NCBI GenBank assembly: GCA_947302185.1
Contig: CAMYVI010000042.1
Span: 1-13,550 of the forward strand
DNA from: an uncultured Lachnospiraceae bacterium
GTDB taxonomy: Bacteria; Bacillota_A; Clostridia; Lachnospirales; Lachnospiraceae
Length of the DNA: 13,550 bases
Direction: 5' to 3'
Both the position numbers and the translations under genes were made by a program. Positions within the stretch are counted from its first letter, which is position 1. Each line of letters opens with the position of its first letter. Below, piece after piece: positions 6,100-12,487 of this stretch. The notes below the pieces were generated by a model. The model was not told the origin of the DNA and did no database searches. It saw only the letters and a list, made by a program, of their open reading frames with translations.

Positions 6100-7755
6100 T
6101 TAATTAGTTTCAACGAACAGGCGGATTTCCGCCGCGAACTCGCGGCCGTAGCGCAGGCAGTTCACCGGACTGACGCCCTCGAGAAGCATCATCGCAGGAA
6201 GAGACTGCGGACGCGCCCGCGCGAAATCGTGGAGATTTCTGTCAGAAAAGATTTTGTGAGGAAGGGTATCGTATTTGCGGGAAAGACGAAGGCGAAGCGC
6301 GCGGAGCTCAAGGTAGAGGTCCGGAGACTCGACATCCGGGATGAGAGCCGAGTAGTGATGTCCGAACGGAGCGAGACTGAGACAGCGGGAACACTTTCCG
6401 CAATAGGTAGGAGCATGCTCGCCGAAATATTCGAGCATACTTTGGCGGAGACAAATGTCGCCGGCCACATATTTCTGCATCGCCGCAAGCTTCCTGCGCT
6501 CATGGGCACGCAGTTCGTCCAGGTCAACGTTGTTGTCGATAGCCACATACACGCCCTCGATGACGGAGACGCTTCGGTGACTGCCGTCTTTGACCATTTC
6601 TCCCGGCATGATTCCGGCGTGGCTGATGAAAAAACGATTGATGACGACATCTCGGTAGTTGTAGAGTAAAATGCAGTCGGACGGAAGCCCGTCGCGGCCT
6701 GCCCTGCCTGCTTCCTGGTAATAATTTTCCATACAACCGGGCATATTATAGTGAATGACAAATCGCACATCGGGCTTGTCGATGCCCATTCCGAATGCAT
6801 TTGTTGCTACGATCACGTTCATCCTTCCGTCCAACCAGTTACTCTGAGCCTTTTCCCGGTCTTCCGGTGACATGCCGCCGTGATAGCGGGCAACAGCGAA
6901 TCCGTTCAGATCAAGCTTCTTCGACAGAGATTCGACCGTGCGGCGGGTAAGACAGTAAATGATGCCGCATTCTCCCCGGTGGCGGGTCAGAAGTGAGGTG
7001 AGAGCGGACCATTTGTCATTTGTTTTCTGCACATCAAAATACAGGTTGGGCCGGTCGAATCCGGTCGTCAGTACGAAGGGCTCGCGGAGATGCAGGTGAG
7101 TAATGATATCACTTCGGACCTCGGCGTTTGCGGTTGCCGTGAAAGCCGCGACCACCGGCCGCTCCGGGAGTATTTCGACAAATTCCGCAATCTTCAAATA
7201 TTCCGGACGGAACTGCTGTCCCCACAGGGAAATGCAATGTGCTTCATCAACGCAAATGAAGGAAATACGGATCTTTCGGGCAAATGTGCGGAATTCCGGC
7301 GAGGAGAGCCGTTCGGGGGAGACATAGAGGAGCTTGATGGGAGAAGAATTAAAATGACCGGATGGCTTATAACGTAAATTTTGATTATCATACAGGTTAC
7401 CGGCGGAGAGATTTCCGACGGATGGCTTATTACGGAGATAGTCTGCAGCAATTTTCCGGAGAATTAATTCTTTCTTATTGTTATTGATAGCTGAGTTTAT
7501 GAACTCTGCTCCGATTCCCCGCCGTTTGAGCGAAGCGACCTGATCCTGCATAAGCGATATGAGTGGCGAGATCACTAATGTCAGCCCCGGGAGGGTGAGG
7601 GCGGGAATCTGGTAGCAGAGGGATTTACCCGCGCCTGTCGGCATGATGCCGAGGGTATCACGTCCGGAAAGGATTGTTGTAATGATTTTTTCCTGACCGG
7701 GACGAAAGGTATCGTAGCCGAAATAGATCTTTAGATATCGGAAGATGGGAGTCAT
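6100..7755 (-). CDS. recQ: RecQ family ATP-dependent 3'-5' DNA helicase (helicase-Zn-HRDC)
   Basis: A 551-residue SF2 helicase for DNA repair and recombination. Motifs seen: FGYDTFRPGQ (12-21), Walker A MPTGAGKS (38-45), DEAH (170-173), the aromatic-rich loop CISLWGQQFRPEY (174-186), TATANAEV (207-213), motif V/VI region NAFGMGIDKPDV (319-330) and YYQEAGRAGRDG (345-356). A four-Cys zinc site (C435, C452, C455, C458) follows. Residues ~478-545 look like an HRDC domain. Only about 20 residues separate Zn and HRDC, so the RQC winged helix seems absent. Residues ~107-139 form an Asn/Ser/Gly-rich insert before KLLYVSPERL not usual in RecQ. The start at 7755 is chosen for AAAGGA seven bases upstream; the frame is open further upstream through leader repeats. 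The stop overlaps a perfect palindrome, CTAATTAATTAG (6096-6107). Confidence 0.95.
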   Translation of the reverse strand: MTPIFRYLKIYFGYDTFRPGQEKIITTILSGRDTLGIMPTGAGKSLCYQIPALTLPGLTLVISPLISLMQDQVASLKRRGIGAEFINSAINNNKKELILRKIAADYLRNKPSVGNLSAGNLYDNQNLRYKPSGHFNSSPIKLLYVSPERLSSPEFRTFARKIRISFICVDEAHCISLWGQQFRPEYLKIAEFVEILPERPVVAAFTATANAEVRSDIITHLHLREPFVLTTGFDRPNLYFDVQKTNDKWSALTSLLTRHRGECGIIYCLTRRTVESLSKKLDLNGFAVARYHGGMSPEDREKAQSNWLDGRMNVIVATNAFGMGIDKPDVRFVIHYNMPGCMENYYQEAGRAGRDGLPSDCILLYNYRDVVINRFFISHAGIMPGEMVKDGSHRSVSVIEGVYVAIDNNVDLDELRAHERRKLAAMQKYVAGDICLRQSMLEYFGEHAPTYCGKCSRCLSLAPFGHHYSALIPDVESPDLYLELRALRLRLSRKYDTLPHKIFSDRNLHDFARARPQSLPAMMLLEGVSPVNCLRYGREFAAEIRLFVETN

Positions 7756-7786
7756 GTCGGGTCCTTTAGAGATGATAGAGACAGAT

Positions 7787-7929
7787 ACGAAGAGCGGCCT
7801 GTGCATGGGAATGAAAAGTCGCTTGTATATAGGAATGAGGAGACGCTTGCGCAAAGCATAAAGAGCTGCCTGAGCAAGGGCTTGAAGAGATACTTGAAGC
7901 AGGCATGAAGAGAAACCTTAGAAGTGACG
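7787..7929 (-). repeat. Six degenerate ~24-bp tandem repeats forming the recQ leader
   Basis: On the plus strand the units begin at 7787, 7811, 7835, 7859, about 7883 and 7906. They follow a rough pattern ATGAAGAG-nn-GCTTG-nnnnn-GGGA, with most spacings 24 bp and one of 23 bp. The block fills the stretch between the recQ promoter-like element (7935-7943) and the recQ ribosome-binding site. In the recQ frame three units read as an octapeptide repeat of the type KRLLIPIY, KRLFIPMH, RPLFVSVS. With the 1-bp slip, the older units continue this in another frame (KYLFKPLL, RQLF...). The units differ at many positions, so the array is old. Function unknown. Confidence 0.6.
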
Positions 7930-7934
7930 ATTTC

Positions 7935-7943
7935 AGTATAGCA
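7935..7943 (-). promoter_or_regulatory. Extended -10 promoter element for recQ
   Basis: The minus strand reads TGCTATACT, an extended -10 with TATACT. The -35 region (TTCTTT at 17 bp) is weak. Transcription would begin near 7928 and give a leader of about 170 nt consisting almost wholly of the 24-bp repeats. Confidence 0.5.
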
Positions 7944-7989
7944 CATAGTGTACCCGTAAAGAACCGCTCTGTAAAATTTTGCGCATCCC

Positions 7990-8018
7990 TTGCACATCAG
8001 GTTCAATCATCTTAAAAT
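7990..8018 (+). promoter_or_regulatory. SigA-type promoter of the beta-propeller-like gene
   Basis: TTGCAC (7990-7995) and TAAAAT (8013-8018) are 17 bp apart. The predicted start near 8025 leaves a leader of about 54 nt before the ATG at 8079. It is divergent from the recQ promoter, with about 50 bp between the two -10 regions and start sites pointing apart. Confidence 0.65.
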
Positions 8019-8078
8019 AATTATAGCAAGATTGCCGGGAAGTTCCTGATGTTCATAAATTTATTGAAGTGCTAACAG

Positions 8079-9206
8079 ATGTTTTCAAAAATAAAGACAG
8101 TCAACCACAAATCCATATCTTCAAGGCTGCTCACAGTTATCATCACAACGGCTTTGGCTGTTGCTTCGGCCGGGAGCTGGGCAACCTACGCTATCCTGAT
8201 TCCGAACAAGACCGAACCGGAGGCTGAATTCGTTGAGACCAACACAGACGCTGTGCTCCACGCTTCGCAGCGGCGTCTTGCAAAATCGCTCAAATGGCGT
8301 TTCTCCGACCTTCGTGCTCCGCTCATTTCGACGGCTATTATCCCGGGGCTCAGATCGACCAGAACAACGGTCGGAAAGCTGCACGCTATTACGACCTGCA
8401 CATCCATGACTCCTCAGGGAATGGCGGTGACGGAGGATTACATTTTCGTAAGTGCGTATTGTCATACACATGAACACAATTCCGTGATATATATGCTGAA
8501 CCGCCACACCCACGATTTTATCAAGGAAATCGTACTCCCCAACCGTGCGCATGTCGGGGGGATGGCCTACGACCCCATACACCGTAACGTATGGGTCTCC
8601 GGAGGTACATCCGGTGCGGCCAAGGCGGTCGCTTATCCTCTGAAAACGCTGGAGAAGTACGATCTTGACGCTGACAGCAGCCCGGTCAAGGCGACCTACA
8701 GCTATACACTGGCGTCTATCGATCGAAATTCGTATATGACTTACAACAACAATTCGCTGATGATCGGTTACTTTGCCACCGACGGGGAATCAACACTTCA
8801 GCGGTTTGATATAACTGAACGGGGCGGACTTCAGTCGCAGATCATAGCGGATTATGATGAGGTACATGAGAGCGTCACGGCTGATTTTCTCGCCACCACT
8901 TCCAAGTGGATTCAGGGTGTTGCGGCATCGGGCGATAAGATAGTGCTCTCCAGTTCTTACGGAATTCTGGATTCTGAGCTCCAGGTTTATTCAAATGCAA
9001 ATCCCGACGGTGACGACAATTTCACCCGTTCCAATGCTCTACATGTTATCCGTTTTCCGCGTATGATGGAACAAATATATATTTTTGGTGACAAATTGTA
9101 TTGCCTTTTTGAGTCGGCGGCATATGCATACAGGAGATATCCGGGAGAACGAATGGACCGGATATTGATTATTGACCTGGATTGGGTCTGGGGCGACGGT
9201 TCATAG
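8079..9206 (+). CDS. Membrane-anchored or secreted beta-propeller-like protein
   Basis: A 375-residue protein of unknown function. Basic residues at the N-terminus are followed by a hydrophobic stretch (about 17-41), a signal peptide or single membrane anchor, so the rest is likely extracytoplasmic. Blade-like repeats typical of YVTN/NHL-type propellers are visible: TPQGMAVTEDYIFVSAY (111-127), HVGGMAYDPIHRNVWVSGG (158-176), SYMTYNNNSLMIGYF (218-232), WIQGVAASGDKIVLSSSYG (277-295) and EQIYIFGDKLYCLFESAA (331-348). A His/Cys cluster CHTHEH (128-133) lies at the end of the first blade. No enzymatic motif is recognised. The Shine-Dalgarno is poor (GAAG). It has a good promoter at 7990-8018, is divergent from recQ and is followed 134-137 bp later by the PPK2-like gene. 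Propeller fold is inferred from repeat pattern only. Confidence 0.8.
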   Translation: MFSKIKTVNHKSISSRLLTVIITTALAVASAGSWATYAILIPNKTEPEAEFVETNTDAVLHASQRRLAKSLKWRFSDLRAPLISTAIIPGLRSTRTTVGKLHAITTCTSMTPQGMAVTEDYIFVSAYCHTHEHNSVIYMLNRHTHDFIKEIVLPNRAHVGGMAYDPIHRNVWVSGGTSGAAKAVAYPLKTLEKYDLDADSSPVKATYSYTLASIDRNSYMTYNNNSLMIGYFATDGESTLQRFDITERGGLQSQIIADYDEVHESVTADFLATTSKWIQGVAASGDKIVLSSSYGILDSELQVYSNANPDGDDNFTRSNALHVIRFPRMMEQIYIFGDKLYCLFESAAYAYRRYPGERMDRILIIDLDWVWGDGS

Positions 9207-9240
9207 AGAAACCGGGCAAGATTTGCCGGGTATATAGAGA

Positions 9241-9298
9241 GTATGTCTGCCGATGGATAGACAGGCATACAGATAGAGAATAAGCCTGTTGACGGCTT
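9241..9298 (+). other. Two hairpins in the gap before the PPK2-like gene
   Basis: GTATGTCTG (9241-9249) pairs with CAGGCATAC (9262-9270) as a 9-bp stem with one G-T pair. AAGCC (9282-9286) pairs with GGCTT (9294-9298). Neither is followed by a T-run, so these are not standard terminators. They may process or stabilise a transcript running from the beta-propeller gene into the PPK2-like gene. Confidence 0.4.
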
Positions 9299-9318
9299 GT
9301 TACAGAAAGGCAGATAAA
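9289..9318 (+). promoter_or_regulatory. Weak candidate promoter of the PPK2-like gene
   Basis: TTGACG (9289-9294) and GATAAA (9313-9318) are 18 bp apart; the -10 matches only four of six consensus bases. If used, the leader would be about 20 nt. Co-transcription with the upstream gene is an equally good explanation. Confidence 0.3.
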
Positions 9319-9343
9319 TTGCAGATAGTGCAGGGAGGGCATG

Positions 9344-10741
9344 ATGAGCGTATTGGAACAGTACAAATATGACGGAAGTAAGAAGCCGGATTTCCGGACT
9401 CTGCCGACACTGATCAGTCCGGATGAAGAGATGATGCGTGTGGAGCCGAAGTCTCTTACAACGGAGGGATTGCACGGCACAGAAACAGCAGAGACGAAAG
9501 ACGAAGAATTATCGGGTACGCCTGAGGAAACAGCTGCGGTTCAGGGAGCGGAATTTCAGGAATCCGATGCCGTGAAATTATCCGAAAATAAAGTAAATAA
9601 TAAAGAAGGGGAGAATCCCGTCAGGGAGTTCCTCAAGGAGAAGGCTTCGGCAAACCTTACGGAGATCGGCAAACTTCAGAAAGCCATGCATGCGGCGAGA
9701 AAACGGGGACTGATCGTTATTTGTCACGGAATGCCTTATTCAGGCAGGACCGAGATGTGCCGGTACCTCAGAAAAGGAATGAGAGGCGGCGTGAAGATAC
9801 GCAGCTATAAGAAAGGGGATCATTTGCATGATTTCCTGTGGCAAATGCATAAGAATGTACCGAAGTACGGGAACATTTGTCTCATGAAGGGTTCCGTCTA
9901 TGATGATATTGCAGGGACGGAAGGCGGTGCCGAGAGGGTAGCTGCATTTGAAAAATATCTTAAAGACAGCGGAATTTCAGTCGTTCGCATCTTCCTCAAT
10001 GTCTCGGCCAAGAGGCAGAAGAAGCGCATGATCGAGGTGATAACAACGAAACCGGGCGGAGCACCGCGTCAGGTGCCGCAGGATAAAGGATGGAGAAAGG
10101 AATTCCTGGACAGATTTGCGGAGCTTATTGCCGCTGCGACCGACGAAACGCCCTGGTATATCATTCCTGCGGACAGTAAATGGTATGCAAGATGCCTTGT
10201 GACCGAGATTGTGCGCGATGCATTGCGCGAATGCGTGCGCGCGGAGCAGCCGGCTGAAAACGATTCGGCAAGTGAGCCTGTACCGATAGAAGTCCAGGAT
10301 GATACCGTGGCAGAACAGGTATCGGAGGAAATACCGGCGGTGGAAGAGCCGGCGGTAGAGCCGGCAGAGGAAGTACCGGCGGTGGAAGAGCCGGCGGTAG
10401 AGCCGGCAGAGGAAGTACCGGCGGTGGAAGAGCCGGCGGTAGAGCCGGTAGAGGAAGTACCGGCGGTGGAAGAGCCGGCGGTAGAGTCTGTAGAGGAAAT
10501 ACCGGTGACGAAAGAACCGGATAGTGTGCCGGCGTCGGCGGATGAACAGGCGGTTTCGGAACCGGCGGCAGAGAAAAAGCCGGTGCGGCGGACACGGCGC
10601 AAGAAAGCGGAGACTCCGGATGCGGAAGTTCAGCCGGCAGAGAAGAAGCCGGCTGCGCGGCGGACGAGACGGCAGGGTGCGCCCAAGACGGTGGAGGAGA
10701 CGCTGGCTAGGCGCAGAAAGCGGATGGATTCAGAAGGGTGA
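9344..10741 (+). CDS. PPK2-family protein with degenerate active site, acidic repeats and basic tail
   Basis: A 465-residue protein. PPK2 enzymes move phosphate between polyphosphate and nucleotides. Recognisable PPK2 parts: N-terminal YKYDGSKK (7-14), core LQKAMHAARKRGLIVICHGM (111-130), HDFLWQMHKNVPKYGNI (162-178), AFEKYLKDSGISVVRIFLNVS (201-221), and PWYIIPADSKWYAR (270-283). Key residues differ: the usual GxDAAGK P-loop reads GMPYSGR (129-135), so the Asp and Lys are lost, and the usual (D/N)RSxYEDV reads KGSVYDDI (182-189). It is therefore probably catalytically weak or dead. An acidic low-complexity insert (~27-98) splits the N-terminal motif from the core. After the core come four 14-residue Pro/Glu/Val repeats (328-383) and a 57-residue Arg/Lys tail with AEKKPVRRTRRKK and AEKKPAARRTRRQ. 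Start: GGAGG (9334-9338) is five bases from ATG 9344, only two from ATG 9341. A REP-like array follows the stop. Confidence 0.85.
   Translation: MSVLEQYKYDGSKKPDFRTLPTLISPDEEMMRVEPKSLTTEGLHGTETAETKDEELSGTPEETAAVQGAEFQESDAVKLSENKVNNKEGENPVREFLKEKASANLTEIGKLQKAMHAARKRGLIVICHGMPYSGRTEMCRYLRKGMRGGVKIRSYKKGDHLHDFLWQMHKNVPKYGNICLMKGSVYDDIAGTEGGAERVAAFEKYLKDSGISVVRIFLNVSAKRQKKRMIEVITTKPGGAPRQVPQDKGWRKEFLDRFAELIAAATDETPWYIIPADSKWYARCLVTEIVRDALRECVRAEQPAENDSASEPVPIEVQDDTVAEQVSEEIPAVEEPAVEPAEEVPAVEEPAVEPAEEVPAVEEPAVEPVEEVPAVEEPAVESVEEIPVTKEPDSVPASADEQAVSEPAAEKKPVRRTRRKKAETPDAEVQPAEKKPAARRTRRQGAPKTVEETLARRRKRMDSEG
10325..10492 (+). repeat. Four 42-bp in-frame tandem repeats in the PPK2-like gene
   Basis: Units at 10325-10366, 10367-10408, 10409-10450 and 10451-10492 are nearly identical at the DNA level, with a partial fifth unit from 10493. 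Each encodes 14 residues of the form EEVPAVEEPAVEPA. The near-identity of third positions points to recent expansion by slippage or recombination, so copy number may vary between strains. Confidence 0.9.
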
Positions 10742-10750
10742 CGACTGATC

Positions 10751-10803
10751 GGGGACGGTTCTTCATGGTTAAGAACCGTCCCCAACTGAGAAGAACCGTC
10801 CCC
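10751..10803. repeat. REP-like array, three copies (F-7-R-7-R)
   Basis: GGGGACGGTTCTT (10751-10763), AAGAACCGTCCCC (10771-10783) and AAGAACCGTCCCC (10791-10803) have exactly 7-bp gaps, the geometry seen at 1-72. The first two form a perfect 13-bp inverted repeat with a 7-base loop. It lies 10 bp after the stop of the PPK2-like gene and just before the pncB promoter. The hairpin could act as a transcript end or stabiliser for the upstream gene, though it has no T-run. Confidence 0.9.
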
Positions 10804-10813
10804 GAATGAGTGA

Positions 10814-10842
10814 TTGACGAACCCGCCCAAAAGGTGTATATA
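10814..10842 (+). promoter_or_regulatory. SigA-type promoter of pncB
   Basis: TTGACG (10814-10819) and TATATA (10837-10842) are separated by 17 bp, the best promoter match in the window. The expected start near 10849 gives a leader of about 54 nt. It begins 10 bp after the REP-like array. Confidence 0.75.
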
Positions 10843-10902
10843 TAGGTGTAAAGACACATCAGTACCAATGACCCGCAAGACAGGTCACGGAAAGGACAGG
10901 AC

Positions 10903-12369
10903 ATGAGAGCGACAAACCTAACGCTTCTTACCGATTTATATGAACTTACGATGATGCAGGGCTACTTCAAGAACCCGACCGACCAGATCGTCGTATTTGA
11001 CGCCTTCTACCGCAAGAACCCCTGCGACGGCGGCTACGCCATCAGCTGCGGTCTCACAGACGTCATCGAGTATATCAAAAATCTTCACTTTTCATACGAC
11101 GACATTCAGTATCTGAAGAGCCTCAACATCTTTGAAGATGACTTCCTCGATTACCTCGCGGGCTTTCACTTCACCGGCGACATCTGGGGCATCCCGGAAG
11201 GCACGGTCATTTTCCCGCGCGAGCCGATGCTCAAAGTCATCGCTCCGATCATGCAGGCACAGCTCATCGAGACTGCTGTTCTCAACATGCTCAATCATCA
11301 GTCCCTCATTGCGACCAAAGCTGCCCGCGTATGCTACGCGGCTAAGGGCGACGGCGTTATGGAATTCGGTCTCCGCCGCGCGCAGGGTCCGGATGCCGGC
11401 ATCTACGGAGCACGTGCCGCGGTCATCGCCGGGTGCGTAGGAACGTCAAATGTTCTCACCGGAAAAATGTTCAACGTCCCCATTCTCGGCACCCACGCTC
11501 ACAGCTGGATCATGAGCTTCCCGAGTGAATATGAGGCGTTCAAGGCTTATTCAAAGATTTATCCAAATGCATGCACCCTCCTGGTCGACACCTATGACGT
11601 TCTGGAATCCGGCGTTCCGAATGCCATCCGCGTGTTCCGCGAGATGAAGCAGGAAGGAATCAGGCTCACTAAATACGGAATCCGTATAGACTCGGGAGAC
11701 CTTGCATATCTGTCTAAAAAGGCTTACCAGATGCTCTGCGCAGCGGGCTTCCCGGATGCTATTATTTCGGCATCTTCCGACCTCGACGAGTATCTGATCA
11801 CAGATCTTAAGGCTCAGGGCGCGATGATCAACTCCTGGGGTGTCGGTACAAATCTTATCACCGCCAAAGATAATCCCGCATTCGGCGGCGTATACAAATT
11901 GGCAGCTATAAAGAATAACGAGACCGGAGAGTTCATCCCGAAAATCAAGCTTTCCGAGAATACCGAGAAGGTCACTAATCCGGGAAATAAGAAGATTGTT
12001 CGTATTTACGACAAGGAATCCGGAAAGATCCGTGCGGATCTTATATGTCTGGTCGAGGAGACGTTCTCGGAGGACGAGGACATGATCATATTTGACCCGA
12101 TTGAGACATGGAAGAAGACTAAACTTCATGCCGGGACATTCACTCTCAAAGAGATTATGGTTCAGGTGTTCAAAAACGGCGAGTGCATCTACGAGGATCC
12201 GGCTACAACGATGGAGATTCGCGAGCGCTGCCTGCGCGAGCAGGACACGATGTGGGACGAGACCAGACGTCTGGTCAACCCTCACCAGATGTATGTCGAC
12301 CTTTCCGACAAGCTGTTCAAGATCAAGAGCGAGCTTCTTGAGCAGATGAGCATGGAGCAGCTCAAGTGA
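10903..12369 (+). CDS. pncB: Nicotinate phosphoribosyltransferase
   Basis: A 488-residue enzyme of the NAPRTase family. It converts nicotinate and PRPP to nicotinate mononucleotide with ATP hydrolysis, the first step of the Preiss-Handler NAD salvage route in the cytoplasm. Seen in the sequence: N-terminal NLTLLTDLYELTMMQGYF (5-22), FGLRRAQGPDAG (155-166), the active-site region GTHAHSWIMSFPSEY (196-210) with the conserved His pair, the phosphate-binding-like IDSGDLAYLSKKA, and SWGVGTNLIT. The length suits the long Firmicutes form. AAAGGA lies six bases before the ATG. It is monocistronic by appearance, with promoter at 10814-10842 and a strong terminator at 12443-12487. Confidence 0.96.
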   Translation: MRATNLTLLTDLYELTMMQGYFKNPTDQIVVFDAFYRKNPCDGGYAISCGLTDVIEYIKNLHFSYDDIQYLKSLNIFEDDFLDYLAGFHFTGDIWGIPEGTVIFPREPMLKVIAPIMQAQLIETAVLNMLNHQSLIATKAARVCYAAKGDGVMEFGLRRAQGPDAGIYGARAAVIAGCVGTSNVLTGKMFNVPILGTHAHSWIMSFPSEYEAFKAYSKIYPNACTLLVDTYDVLESGVPNAIRVFREMKQEGIRLTKYGIRIDSGDLAYLSKKAYQMLCAAGFPDAIISASSDLDEYLITDLKAQGAMINSWGVGTNLITAKDNPAFGGVYKLAAIKNNETGEFIPKIKLSENTEKVTNPGNKKIVRIYDKESGKIRADLICLVEETFSEDEDMIIFDPIETWKKTKLHAGTFTLKEIMVQVFKNGECIYEDPATTMEIRERCLREQDTMWDETRRLVNPHQMYVDLSDKLFKIKSELLEQMSMEQLK

Positions 12370-12442
12370 CGTGACCGCGCGTATCACAGACTTACGTCAT
12401 GAGTATTGCGCGATGAAGAATAAAATTTTATATTGTTTACAA

Positions 12443-12487
12443 CGGCTCGGTGGGCGCACAGGCGGTGCGTTTGCCGGGCTGTTTTTT
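12443..12487 (+). terminator. Rho-independent terminator of pncB
   Basis: CGGCTCGG (12443-12450) pairs with CCGGGCTG (12474-12481) with two G-U pairs. Inside it GCGCAC pairs with GTGCGT, and six T follow at 12482-12487. It lies about 75 bp after the pncB stop. Confidence 0.8.

Noticed and set aside
7756..7854. TTG start giving RecQ a 33-residue extension
   Set aside because: Part of the leader repeats; AAAGGA at proper distance from ATG 7755 and the family N-terminus favour the shorter form.
10069..10602. 177-residue Ser/Thr/Ala-rich frame on the minus strand
   Set aside because: It is the antisense of the 42-bp repeats and core of the PPK2-like gene; the sense strand has a family match and a good ribosome-binding site.
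10751..10783. Perfect 13-bp hairpin as a classical intrinsic terminator
   Set aside because: No T-run on either strand, and it belongs to the REP-like array seen elsewhere in the window.
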